A stretch of 64,000 bases of DNA, from contig CP133967.1 of NCBI GenBank assembly GCA_036251935.1, forward strand, positions 691,488-755,487, in the 5' to 3' direction. The notes below the pieces were generated by a model. It saw only the letters and a list, made by a program, of their open reading frames with translations. It had not been told where the DNA came from and searched no databases. Position 1 is the first letter of the stretch; each line of letters begins with the position of its first letter. This DNA is from Orbaceae bacterium lpD04. GTDB lineage: Bacteria > Pseudomonadota > Gammaproteobacteria > Enterobacterales > Orbaceae. Shown in pieces: positions 30,985 to 38,772 of this stretch. The position numbers and the translations under genes were made by a program.

Positions 30985-31191
30985 TTAACGATTATTAATT
31001 TCAATGATATCTACATTTATAGGTTCAACATTTATGTATAAATTTAAGTTAATTACTTCCCCTGTTTTTTGATCATACCCAACTGCCCATTGCTCTAAAT
31101 AATCATTATCAATTAGCTGTAGTATTCGTCCATCATGCTTAAAGTGGTGAAATAGCTTTATATCTGATAACCTCATTTTCTTGTTATGCAT
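30985..31191 (-). CDS. Small prophage protein, unknown
   Basis: 68 residues, no recognised domain (HHFKHDGRILQLIDNDYLEQWAVGY contains a short conserved-looking core). Its ATG overlaps the TAA of the upstream HD gene by one base, so it is translationally coupled to it. It belongs to the leftward early operon. Confidence 0.55.
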   Translation of the reverse strand: MHNKKMRLSDIKLFHHFKHDGRILQLIDNDYLEQWAVGYDQKTGEVINLNLYINVEPINVDIIEINNR

Positions 31192-31715
31192 TAGATCATC
31201 CCCATCGTTAATTCGTCAAAACGCCTTTTAAAATGAATGAGAGCTATATTTGAAGGTAATGGCTCAATCTTGCGTTGAAGCATAGGAATGTCTTTTAATA
31301 TAGGCCAGTCTTTACCATCATTAGCAAGATCGCGGTGTTCTGTTGCTAACATAATTAAATCAGCGCGTTTTACTTCTGGTGATTCGGCTAGCGGTAAATT
31401 AAATTTTTGCCTAACGATTAGATCAATGCTTTTTTCCATACGTTGATAATCAGGTAAAAGTCTTTTTAAAGGAGAGGGTATATCTTTGCAATATGCTTCA
31501 ACAGCGTCGTGCAATAGGGCCTCTAAAGCGAATTTTTTGTGAACGATATAGCTGCATTCAACACAGTGTTGTGCAACACTGTAAAATCGTTCTAGCTGAC
31601 CTGTATATCGGCACTCATGTGATAATGCTTTAGCAATATCGGTTATATTGATTGATTCAATACTAGGTTTTAAATAGTCAAAATGACGGCCAGAATAGGT
31701 TGTTATCCAAGTCAT
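31191..31715 (-). CDS. HD-domain nucleotide phosphohydrolase (YfdR-like)
   Basis: 174 residues. HD-family metal ligands are visible in FYSVAQHCVE, ALLHDAVEAY and KRADLIMLATE. Similar genes (YfdR) occur in enterobacterial prophages and are thought to act on (deoxy)nucleotides. The start has the leader element GTGGAGTATTTATG and, 24 bp further out, one copy of the GAGTGCAGAC motif. Confidence 0.78.
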   Translation of the reverse strand: MTWITTYSGRHFDYLKPSIESINITDIAKALSHECRYTGQLERFYSVAQHCVECSYIVHKKFALEALLHDAVEAYCKDIPSPLKRLLPDYQRMEKSIDLIVRQKFNLPLAESPEVKRADLIMLATEHRDLANDGKDWPILKDIPMLQRKIEPLPSNIALIHFKRRFDELTMGMI

Positions 31716-31738
31716 AAATACTCCACTTTATTGTTAAC

Positions 31739-31748
31739 GTCTGCACTC
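31739..31748 (-). repeat. GAGTGCAGAC leader motif, copy 1
   Basis: Exact copy of the recurrent 10-mer, on the minus strand, 24 bp upstream of the HD gene start and followed by GTGGAGTAT at its ribosome site. Confidence 0.7.
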
Positions 31749-31825
31749 GTTAAGGTTTATCCAACTAAGGCATTTTTTGCACTAGTTGGATTAGGTACAA
31801 ATTCAACTACAAAATATTCCGAAAA

Positions 31826-32713
31826 TTATTCAGTTTTAAAATTTGGCATTAAATCTTTAATTAAACTAGATAGCTCTTCTGCTACAAGTAAAAAATCAGC
31901 TTCTATCCTGCATTCTTTTTCGTCAACGTTGAAATCATCATTTTTATCTAACATTTCAGAAGAATAACCAATCTTTGATAGAATAAAACTAGTATTGATC
32001 GTGAACGTTGTTTGAGCTTTATAAACTAGTGAAATTGATTCAACTGTACGACCTGCATCTAAGTAATTTTTAACCGCGTCAGTCGTTAAGTCTTCTTTGG
32101 TTAGTTTGATTTTTCCCGTATCAAGTGGATCAACTAAAAGCGCATCATTATGGATAATAAAGTTTTCAGCTGCTTTATCTTCTCTGAGCCATTCAGTAAA
32201 CATTCTTTCTGCCGGTTGATCGCTTGATAATGGTGTTACAGCTAACGTGCCAAGTTCCTTGCGCAATAATGCAAGTATATTTTCAGCTTGTTTGAAACTC
32301 GAGCTAGAAACAGCAATAAAATTATCTCGGTGATTAATCCAAATATTAGTATATTGGTCTTTTGTAAATGCTTGAGGTAATAAATCAATCATCAATTCAT
32401 CTTTCAATAAAAGCTTTTCTGATTTTTTTAAATTACGCTGCAATAACTCTTCTTGGCGTTTAACCTTTTCAGCTAGCTTCTTATTGACAACAGAAGAGGG
32501 TAGGATCCTGCTTTCTGTCCTAACCTTTAGAAGCGAATGTTCACCAAGGGTGAGCATCAAAGCATAATTATCAACTGGCGATACAAAGCCCATTTTTGAA
32601 AAGTCAGTTGGACCGCAAGGGACAAATGCAATTTTTTGTAATAGATCATCATTAATATTTTTGATGCTGCTATTATCCTGCATTGTGTAAACGATAAGAT
32701 TTTTGAAAAACAT
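31826..32713 (-). CDS. rdgC: RdgC-like recombination-associated protein
   Basis: RdgC forms a ring on DNA and limits RecA access. The 295 residues follow E. coli RdgC (303) along the length: FFKNLIVYTM, AFVPCGPTDFSKMGFVSP, RILPSSVVNK, LKDELMIDLLPQAF and the C-terminal ADFLLVAEELSSLIKDL. A prophage-borne RdgC may protect replicating phage DNA or tune recombination and induction; that part is inference. Confidence 0.88.
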   Translation of the reverse strand: MFFKNLIVYTMQDNSSIKNINDDLLQKIAFVPCGPTDFSKMGFVSPVDNYALMLTLGEHSLLKVRTESRILPSSVVNKKLAEKVKRQEELLQRNLKKSEKLLLKDELMIDLLPQAFTKDQYTNIWINHRDNFIAVSSSSFKQAENILALLRKELGTLAVTPLSSDQPAERMFTEWLREDKAAENFIIHNDALLVDPLDTGKIKLTKEDLTTDAVKNYLDAGRTVESISLVYKAQTTFTINTSFILSKIGYSSEMLDKNDDFNVDEKECRIEADFLLVAEELSSLIKDLMPNFKTE

Positions 32714-32750
32714 TTTTAATACTCCACGTGTTAATTAATAAAACGCTCTG

Positions 32751-32760
32751 GTCTGCACTC
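32751..32760 (-). repeat. GAGTGCAGAC leader motif, copy 2
   Basis: Exact minus-strand copy, 38 bp upstream of rdgC, followed by CACGTGGAGTATT and the start codon. Confidence 0.7.
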
Positions 32761-32932
32761 CAAGAACGTACGATGGTACTCCACTTTATAAACCGATAAT
32801 CAGAAATAGTATTAACCAATTGTACTAGGTGCCTATCTTTATACTTGTTAGGCTCAAGTTTCCTTTTGTCACCACAACAGCAAGGAATTTTGATATAATT
32901 TAGGAAACCACAATTGCAATGGATGAAGATTT

Positions 32933-33856
32933 ATGTCTAAAAATGGTCTTATATTTCTTCTTGAAGGTAATAAATATATTCAAATTCATAGTTGGGATGA
33001 TATTTTAAATAGACCGAACTTTGTGACTAGTTTTGACCCTCAAGGTAAAGAACTTGCTGACGTTATTGGTGAATATTCGTTTAAAGAAAAACTTAGTTGT
33101 TGTTTAACTAACTGTAATCAACCTCATAATTACGGATATTTAGTTTTAACTTCAACTGGTGAAGAAACTTATATTGGTAACATATGTGGTAAGAAGATAT
33201 TTGGTGAAATAAATTTTAAATCAAAGACTCGATCATTTGATCGGTCTTTAAAGGTTTCACAAGCCAAACAATCATTATTGGAAAACAAAGATAAATTAAC
33301 GTTCTGGTTTGATCGACTAAATAGCTTAAAACCTGTTGCAAAAATAATCCTAAAAAAAATGACCCAAATATCTAACATAGATCAAGTCGGTAGTTTCGCA
33401 AGATCTGAATTTTCTAATATGATGAGATTAGGCAACGGTCGAATAATTTGGATTCGTAAAGCAGATCAACACGAAATAGATGTAATGAAACTACAGGGTA
33501 GGTCTCCTCCATATGAGGTTGAGGAGCTTATTGGCGTAGTTTCTTATACATCTGTTTTGAGTGATGCCAATAATTTAAAAAATTTATTATTAGTAGAACT
33601 AGAAGAGACATTAATAAAACTTTCTCTTATGCCTCCTGATATAGATGATGAAGATTTTATTTTGGAGACATCCAAAAAGGTCAATAATATTGAAAACTGT
33701 TTCAACCAGGTTACATCCATTTTAGATAATTCGAAAAAATTTTTCACAGAGGAAAATCTTAAACCAATATTAAATAAAATGATAAAAGATAACACTATTC
33801 CTAATAATGATAAGAATATAAAAATATTTCGAACCTTTTTGCGTTCACTTACTTAA
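32933..33856 (+). CDS. Accessory prophage protein with Cys/His cluster, unknown
   Basis: 307 residues, against the direction of the leftward operon. An N-terminal cluster CCLTNCNQPHNYGYLV, then ETYIGNICGKKIFGE, looks like a small metal-binding module. The rest is helical and Lys/Asn-rich with no known domain. It has its own extended -10 promoter (TGATATAAT at 32891-32899), a sign of independent expression in the lysogen. It could be a moron gene; no function is claimed. Confidence 0.6.
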   Translation: MSKNGLIFLLEGNKYIQIHSWDDILNRPNFVTSFDPQGKELADVIGEYSFKEKLSCCLTNCNQPHNYGYLVLTSTGEETYIGNICGKKIFGEINFKSKTRSFDRSLKVSQAKQSLLENKDKLTFWFDRLNSLKPVAKIILKKMTQISNIDQVGSFARSEFSNMMRLGNGRIIWIRKADQHEIDVMKLQGRSPPYEVEELIGVVSYTSVLSDANNLKNLLLVELEETLIKLSLMPPDIDDEDFILETSKKVNNIENCFNQVTSILDNSKKFFTEENLKPILNKMIKDNTIPNNDKNIKIFRTFLRSLT

Positions 33857-34076
33857 TAGTCACGCTATCAGGTAAAATAGCCCAAGCGACATAGAAGTCT
33901 TTATCAAAACGGTTCATTGTGAAATCATAAAAACCATCAAATGAGCCGTCATCATTAAACACTATCTTGTGAGCAATATGGTAGCCATCGCATTTGTTAA
34001 AAAGAATAGCTTCTTTTGTCCAATCTTCTGGTCTTGGCAACTCAGAAGAAGAATGAACTTCCAATTCTATTATCAT
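33849..34076 (-). CDS. Small acidic prophage protein, unknown
   Basis: 75 residues, convergent with the previous gene (8-nt overlap at the stops). It is the first leftward gene after the O_L-like operators, the position of lambda N, but it is acidic and lacks an Arg-rich motif, so it is not an N protein. The start follows GGAG within AGGAGATTAT on the minus strand. Confidence 0.5.
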   Translation of the reverse strand: MIIELEVHSSSELPRPEDWTKEAILFNKCDGYHIAHKIVFNDDGSFDGFYDFTMNRFDKDFYVAWAILPDSVTIK

Positions 34077-34209
34077 ATAATCTCCTATATTAATAAAAAT
34101 ACATTTGGTTAATACTGTTCCTGATTTTTAAAGAGCTTAACAAGATTGCTGTATATAATAACAGTAATTTTGTTATAATAAATCTTTACTAATTAATTAA
34201 GTCACTACT

Positions 34210-34425
34210 ATGAGCAAAGTTGAAAACTTAAAACACAGCTGTGTAATATGTCAGAACCACGAATATTTACTTGAAACCAAGCCAAGAACAAGTCCCGAAT
34301 CAAATGCTGAATGGGTAGAGTGTATCAAGTGTACAACATGTAGTTATCCCATTTCAGCTTTAGAGTATTTTGAATCAGAATCAGGTATGAAATTCGAAGA
34401 CCTGACAAATCGTTCAATTAATTAG
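34210..34425 (+). CDS. Small zinc-ribbon-like protein, unknown
   Basis: 71 residues with CVICQNHEY near the N-terminus and CIKCTTCSYP in the middle, which could bind one zinc. An extended -10 (TGTTATAAT at 34171-34179) lies 30 bp upstream, next to an AACAG/TGTTA imperfect dyad. It is plausible as a lysogeny-expressed accessory gene. Confidence 0.55.
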   Translation: MSKVENLKHSCVICQNHEYLLETKPRTSPESNAEWVECIKCTTCSYPISALEYFESESGMKFEDLTNRSIN

Positions 34426-34463
34426 TTTTTGATTTTTAAAGAGCAATTTAATATAAGTTAATT

Positions 34464-34502
34464 TACAGTTTAAATTGTAAAAAGTAAACAGTTTAAGCTG
34501 TA
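34464..34502. promoter_or_regulatory. O_L-like operator pair
   Basis: Two 16-bp dyads, TACAGTTTAAATTGTA (34464-34479) and AACAGTTTAAGCTGTA (34487-34502), have centres 23 bp apart. They match the three sites between cI and cro in sequence and in spacing. A minus-strand promoter candidate straddles the first: TTTACT (34488-34483), 17 bp, TAAATT (34465-34460). This matches the position and logic of lambda O_L/P_L. Confidence 0.72.
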
Positions 34503-34606
34503 AAAATGTAAATAATAATTTTTGCTCTTCTGAGTATGATTTTAAATTGAGTTTAAAGCTGGCCAATCAAAAAACTATTTAGATTAGTTGAAGTCTGAGA
34601 TCTAAT

Positions 34607-35392
34607 TTACGATAACATTCTGAGTAATAACGTTGACCATTTTATTGAGTCATATACTAAACTCTCAATAACTGATTTTGTTCCATGAACATCACCTATC
34701 TTTGAACGTAAGGTTTGCATGACATATGCAGCTTGATTGAATGAACCTTCTAGGTTCTTAGTGAATGGTTTAATATCAGATTCATCCCATCCATCTTGAG
34801 AATATAATTCATTTCTAAGTTTTTCTATTACTTGTAAAGCCTTTATTGAATTTACTATTCTTTGCTGAAAAGAGTCTTGGGTTGGATCTCCTAAGTCATA
34901 TTCTCTATAAATATTTGATGTGACAGAATCTAATGCGCCGCACACGGATGTTACTACTCCACTAAGATCATTTTCACGAAATCTGGTCATTGCCTTATTA
35001 ATATCAGTTAACGCGTCTTGTGGGAGGTACGATAATTCTTCAATATTTAGAATATCTATAGGAGTTATACTATTATCGATATAGCTCCATCCTAATTTTT
35101 TTAAATTACTATTTAATGAGTCAATTTTTGAAGGCATTATTTCTATTATTTTTTCGCAGCATATAAGCACAAATCGATTAAATGTTGAGGTGTCCATTGT
35201 GCCTGTTATTAAATCTATTTCACTTAATAACTGTGATTTTGTAGATCCATTTTTCAGTTCCAGATGGGCAATAATGGACATATCTATGCCTGCAAATCCC
35301 ATAATTTTTTTAATATCACTAAATGCAAAATCTAAGATAGTTGATCGAGTAACTCCCCATACCTCAGTCATTTTTTTTATAGTATTGGTCAT
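34607..35392 (-). CDS. Abi_C-like protein co-expressed with the repressor
   Basis: 261 residues. The C-terminus (about 227-261) reads TLRSKIGDVHGTKSVIESLV..., the R-x-K-x-G-D-x-H-G pattern of the abortive-infection C-terminal domain. The N-terminal part is unassigned. Its ATG overlaps the cI stop (ATGA), so it should be made in the lysogen from the cI transcript. It lies between cI and the O_L-like operators, the location of lambda rexAB. A superinfection-exclusion role is inferred. Confidence 0.68.
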   Translation of the reverse strand: MTNTIKKMTEVWGVTRSTILDFAFSDIKKIMGFAGIDMSIIAHLELKNGSTKSQLLSEIDLITGTMDTSTFNRFVLICCEKIIEIMPSKIDSLNSNLKKLGWSYIDNSITPIDILNIEELSYLPQDALTDINKAMTRFRENDLSGVVTSVCGALDSVTSNIYREYDLGDPTQDSFQQRIVNSIKALQVIEKLRNELYSQDGWDESDIKPFTKNLEGSFNQAAYVMQTLRSKIGDVHGTKSVIESLVYDSIKWSTLLLRMLS

Positions 35393-36030
35393 CTTTTTCT
35401 CCTATAAGTCCTATGTTCAACCATAGTACCTACAATTCTTATTTGTTGTGTTAATGAACTCATTTTAGGGTAGTCTGAATTTAGAGGTACCAATTCAAAT
35501 TGCATTCTTTCATGTTCATCATACCCAAGTTCACGGTACTTTTTAAAAGTGGCTTCTTCTTCACCATTTACAGCCACAACAAACTCACCGGGTAATGGTT
35601 TTATTGTCGGATCTACAACTATCATGTCCCCATCAACAAATTCTGGCTCCATTGATTGACCTTTTATTTTTAGTGCAAAAGTATTTGCTGATATATCAAG
35701 ATCTGTTAATAAATATTCATAACCAGTTGAATCTTCCATATTACAAGACTCAGTCCAAAGTCCTGCTTGAACATAGCTAATAATTGGAACTTTGTGGATA
35801 TTTTTTAAATTAACTGGAGCGATATTTACTTCTTCTTTTCCGCTTAATAGCCAAGCCATATCACATTGTAACGCTTGAGATATTTCATATAAAAAACGAG
35901 GTTTTTTAGTTTGTCCAGCTTCAATAGCTTGATAAGACTGTTGAGTCATCCCCACTTTTTGGGCGACATCATCTTGTGTTAGACCTAAGGCTTCTCTTCT
36001 TGCTCTTATTCTGTTGGCTAGCGTGGCCAT
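35389..36030 (-). CDS. cI: CI-like repressor (HTH + S24 peptidase)
   Basis: 213 residues. The N-terminal HTH is RREALGLTQDDVAQKVGMTQQSYQAIE. The C-terminal LexA/CI-type self-cleaving domain has the scissile Ala-Gly in YVQAGLW (A89-G90), Ser126 in GQSMEPEF and Lys163 in ATFKKYRE. It should therefore be inactivated by RecA during the SOS response. It is divergent from cro across three operators and coupled to the Abi_C-like gene downstream. Confidence 0.93.
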   Translation of the reverse strand: MATLANRIRARREALGLTQDDVAQKVGMTQQSYQAIEAGQTKKPRFLYEISQALQCDMAWLLSGKEEVNIAPVNLKNIHKVPIISYVQAGLWTESCNMEDSTGYEYLLTDLDISANTFALKIKGQSMEPEFVDGDMIVVDPTIKPLPGEFVVAVNGEEEATFKKYRELGYDEHERMQFELVPLNSDYPKMSSLTQQIRIVGTMVEHRTYRRKR

Positions 36031-36064
36031 ATAAAAACCTCTTAATATTTTACAACTTAATAAT

Positions 36065-36125
36065 TACAGGAAAATCTGTATTTGACAAACAGTATAAACT
36101 GTATAACAATACATAAAAAACTGTA
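36065..36125. promoter_or_regulatory. O_R-like operators with divergent promoters
   Basis: Three 16-bp sites, TACAGGAAAATCTGTA (36065-36080), AACAGTATAAACTGTA (36088-36103) and TACATAAAAAACTGTA (36110-36125), have centres 22-23 bp apart. A rightward promoter has TTGACA at 36082-36087 and AACAAT at 36105-36110; the middle site fills its 17-bp spacer. A leftward P_RM-like pair is TTGTCA then, after 17 bp, AATTAT. This is a lambda-type genetic switch. Confidence 0.78.
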
Positions 36126-36138
36126 AAAGGAGACTTAA

Positions 36139-36378
36139 ATGAGTATTGCTGAAAGAGTCAAAGCTCGAAGATTGGAGCTTAATTTAACTCAGGTACAACT
36201 AGGTAAATTATCAGGCCTTTCTCAACAATCTGTTCAATCGATTGAGAAAGGGGAGATACAGAGACCTAGACGAATTCTAGAAATATCCCATGCTCTTCAT
36301 TGTAGCGTTGAATGGCTTTGTTATGGTTTTGAGAGTTCGTTACGGAGTCATACTATAAATGACAATCAAAATTGTTAA
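36139..36378 (+). CDS. cro: Cro-like repressor
   Basis: 79 residues, essentially one helix-turn-helix domain: RRLELNLTQVQLGKLSGLSQQSVQSIEKGE. It resembles the CI N-terminus, as expected for proteins sharing operators. It is the first gene of the rightward operon, behind AAAAGGAG. Confidence 0.87.
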   Translation: MSIAERVKARRLELNLTQVQLGKLSGLSQQSVQSIEKGEIQRPRRILEISHALHCSVEWLCYGFESSLRSHTINDNQNC

Positions 36379-36400
36379 ACCACAAAAATAAGGAGTACAT

Positions 36401-36886
36401 GTGGACAATAGAAATTATCCAACACCACCAGAAATAACTGAAGCGACGCATAAGTTAATCACTTCATTTGATGGTAAATATCCAGCAATGGCTAGTCGAT
36501 TAGATCCTGACTCCGGCACTGAAAATGCACTTCGCAATAGAGTTAGACAGTTAAACGGTCAAATGGTACCGCTTGGAATGGTATTAGAAATGGAAGCAGA
36601 AGCCAATTCTAATGTTATTACAGAAGCGATAGCAAAATATCGAGGTGGTGTATTTGTTAAGTTACCAGAATTTGATGAGCTTGATAACGACGAATTACTG
36701 AAAAAGTTTAATGAGTTAATGTCAGGGCTTGGGGATTTTTGTCGTCAGCATAACGAGTTTACATCTGACGGTATATTAGATCGTAAAGAGAAACAGGCAT
36801 TAAAGCTCACATCTTACAATATTCAATGTCGATTAAGTGAAATTTTAGTCATAACAGATTTGATATTTGGAAAGGGTGACCGATAG
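36401..36886 (+). CDS. CII-type phage regulatory protein (Phage_CP76/YmfL-like)
   Basis: 161 residues from GTG 36401, 6 nt after AAGGAG. It occupies the cII position between cro and O. The central and C-terminal parts (NVITEAIAKYRGGVFVKLPE, MSGLGDFCRQHNEFTSDGILDRKEKQALK) resemble the CP76/CII regulatory family of prophages, but the match is by eye and moderate. Confidence 0.55.
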   Translation: MDNRNYPTPPEITEATHKLITSFDGKYPAMASRLDPDSGTENALRNRVRQLNGQMVPLGMVLEMEAEANSNVITEAIAKYRGGVFVKLPEFDELDNDELLKKFNELMSGLGDFCRQHNEFTSDGILDRKEKQALKLTSYNIQCRLSEILVITDLIFGKGDR

Positions 36887-36945
36887 CGAATTTTGCAGAA
36901 GCACTATCGGTCGGTCGCGAAATAACACGTGGAGTATTAGTCGCA

Positions 36946-37107
36946 ATGAAGAGTTTAACATTAAATAACACTATAACGCAATTACGTTGTAGAAAACTGG
37001 ATCATTCAAGCTTTCAATATGAAGCCATGATAAACCAGCAATGGCAGCCAGTCACCCACAAAATAGTTAAATATTTGTGGAATTCATTTCAAGGAATACA
37101 CTCATGA
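36946..37107 (+). CDS. 53-aa small ORF coupled to the O-like gene
   Basis: ATG 36946 follows the leader CACGTGGAGTATT. The 53-residue product starts MKSLTLNNTITQLRCRKLD and contains INQQWQPVTHKIVKYLW. Its stop overlaps the next start as ATGA, so it is probably translated and coupled to replication. No domain is recognised. Confidence 0.6.
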   Translation: MKSLTLNNTITQLRCRKLDHSSFQYEAMINQQWQPVTHKIVKYLWNSFQGIHS

Positions 37108-38072
37108 GTAGATTATTTAACGTAGTCACTCAAATGAGCGGCCAGCGCAATAATATCAGCATACCAAAACCGTATATTCTTTTTTGTAAAGGTGATTACA
37201 ATCTTGCAGCTATTCTCGCGCAATTAGTTTTTTTATCCGGAAAGGGAATGCGTGAAGATGGATGGTTTTGGAAGAAAAATGAAGAATTAGGCGATGAACT
37301 TGGACTTACTGTCGATCAGGTTCGATATTCAATCAAAAAATTAAAGTTATTATTAGGCTCAAGCATTGAGACTTGTAAAAAGAAAGCGTTCGGAACGCCA
37401 ACAACTCACTATCGATTTAATGAAGATGTGCTTGTTAAATTATTGTTTCCCGACTGTGATGAAAAAGAGCAAATCCTAATCGGTAAAATTACCGAATCAG
37501 AGGGGGAACCGTTACCCCACTCATTCGGTAAAATTCCCACTTCCAAACGGGAAAATCCCCGAAACCATGGATTCGGTAAAATTCCCGAATCTATAACAGA
37601 TCCTATTACTAACATACAGATCCTTATTTCTATGTCTCGGAATTTTTCAAATTCCAAAGACGAAGAAAAATTGAATAAGTTTTTATCTAAATATCCTGAT
37701 GCGTATATTTACTCTCCGTTAGGTAAAAAATGGGGTACCGAAGAGGATTTGAGAGCTGCGGATTATATTTATAAAAAAATTCTTGATGTGAACCCAACAG
37801 CACAGGTGCCGAATTGGTTTGACTGGGTGAATGATATTCGGCTTCTTAGAACGCAGGTTATTGGTGGTAGTTATGATAATTCACATAAAGAAATTTGTAG
37901 ACGATTCAAAATCGCCAACATGGATGGGTTTTGGAAAGATAATATTCAGTGCCCAGCAAAGCTTCGTAAACATTGGGATAGGTTTTTCAATGTTCCACAG
38001 CAATCGAATAGCAACACCAATATTAATTGGAATAGTACCGGCTATTTGAATGAGGGAGACCAACATGCTTAA
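37104..38072 (+). CDS. O-like phage replication initiator
   Basis: I start at ATG 37104 (MSRLFNVVTQMSGQ), behind AAGGA and overlapping the upstream stop; this gives 322 residues. A helix-turn-helix region (about 50-95, ELGLTVDQVRYSIKKLKL) is followed by a linker encoded by iterons (GKI-x-ES repeats, about 130-165). A C-terminal FWKDNIQCPAKLRKHWDRFF is typical of phage replication proteins. The gene next to it is a clear lambda P homologue, so this is the O counterpart. Confidence 0.8.
   Translation: MSRLFNVVTQMSGQRNNISIPKPYILFCKGDYNLAAILAQLVFLSGKGMREDGWFWKKNEELGDELGLTVDQVRYSIKKLKLLLGSSIETCKKKAFGTPTTHYRFNEDVLVKLLFPDCDEKEQILIGKITESEGEPLPHSFGKIPTSKRENPRNHGFGKIPESITDPITNIQILISMSRNFSNSKDEEKLNKFLSKYPDAYIYSPLGKKWGTEEDLRAADYIYKKILDVNPTAQVPNWFDWVNDIRLLRTQVIGGSYDNSHKEICRRFKIANMDGFWKDNIQCPAKLRKHWDRFFNVPQQSNSNTNINWNSTGYLNEGDQHA
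37480..37588. other. Probable phage replication origin (iterons inside the O-like gene)
   Basis: Dyad iterons of the form TCGGTAAAATTCCCGA occur at 37480-37495 (TCGGTAAAATTACCGA), 37525-37540 (TCGGTAAAATTCCCAC), 37547-37562 (ACGGGAAAATCCCCGA) and 37573-37588 (exact). A degenerate GC-rich dyad at 37502-37518 fills the gap, so starts fall every 22-26 bp. AT-rich DNA follows. Lambda ori has the same plan: dyad iterons in the middle of O next to an AT-rich tract. Confidence 0.72.
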
Positions 38073-38772
38073 GCCACTACAAGACGTTTACAGTAATGTT
38101 CAAACAGGATTGCGTCATGAGCCGCAAAGGGCAAGGCCCACAGGCAAAGGCCATGAATATTACGAAAGAGAGTTTAATAAAATTTTTATGTCGTTAAAGG
38201 GAATATTTCCATCAATGGCGAATACCATTAAAACTCAACAAGAATATGATTCTATGCGTCGAGAATGGATAGCAGCATTTGTTGAAAATGGTTTACTTCT
38301 CAAGCAGGTGGATGCTGGTTTAGTTATTGCTCGGAAGCAGAATACTGACTTTTTACCATCGGTTGGAAAATTCATATCCTGGAGCAAAGAGGGTAGCTAC
38401 TCTTTGATGGGATTGCCAACTGTAATTGAAGTGATGAGAGAATTTAGAAAATACAATTCTAAGCGTCTTGATTATTCAAGTGCTGAACTATTTCCTTGGT
38501 CACTGCCCATTATGTATTGGATCGTAACCGACCTAAGAAAAAATATGTTGCAACACAACCAATCGGACCTCGAAGTAGAAAAACGGGCGGAATACTCACT
38601 TAATCAATGGGTAAAAAAATTAAGTAGGGGTGAAAAGGTACCAGAAATTAGAGTACAAATCGAAAACAAAGATTCAGCGCCATGCTTATCATCATTTCAG
38701 TGTGATCACCCAATAATTAAAAAAATAAGAGACAGAATCGAAGCAGCAAAAAGGAGTTCTAATAATGGCTAA
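38065..38772 (+). CDS. P: Phage replication protein P (DnaB loader)
   Basis: Lambda P recruits host DnaB to O-bound ori. I start at ATG 38065 (MLKPLQDVY), behind GGGAG, giving 235 residues (lambda P 233). Similarity runs the whole length: IFPSMANTI, RREWIAAFVENGL, QVDAGLVIARKQNTDFLPSVGKFISW, YWIVTDLRKNM. The start overlaps the O-like stop by 8 nt. Confidence 0.9.
   Translation: MLKPLQDVYSNVQTGLRHEPQRARPTGKGHEYYEREFNKIFMSLKGIFPSMANTIKTQQEYDSMRREWIAAFVENGLLLKQVDAGLVIARKQNTDFLPSVGKFISWSKEGSYSLMGLPTVIEVMREFRKYNSKRLDYSSAELFPWSLPIMYWIVTDLRKNMLQHNQSDLEVEKRAEYSLNQWVKKLSRGEKVPEIRVQIENKDSAPCLSSFQCDHPIIKKIRDRIEAAKRSSNNG

Noticed and set aside
33849-34076. N antiterminator, from its position next to the O_L-like operators
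   Set aside because: The protein is acidic and lacks an Arg-rich RNA-binding motif; no boxB/boxA nut pair was found.
34160-34175. Sixth operator (AACAGTAATTTTGTTA) upstream of the 71-aa gene
   Set aside because: The right half does not match the CTGTA half-site and the spacing to other sites is not regular.
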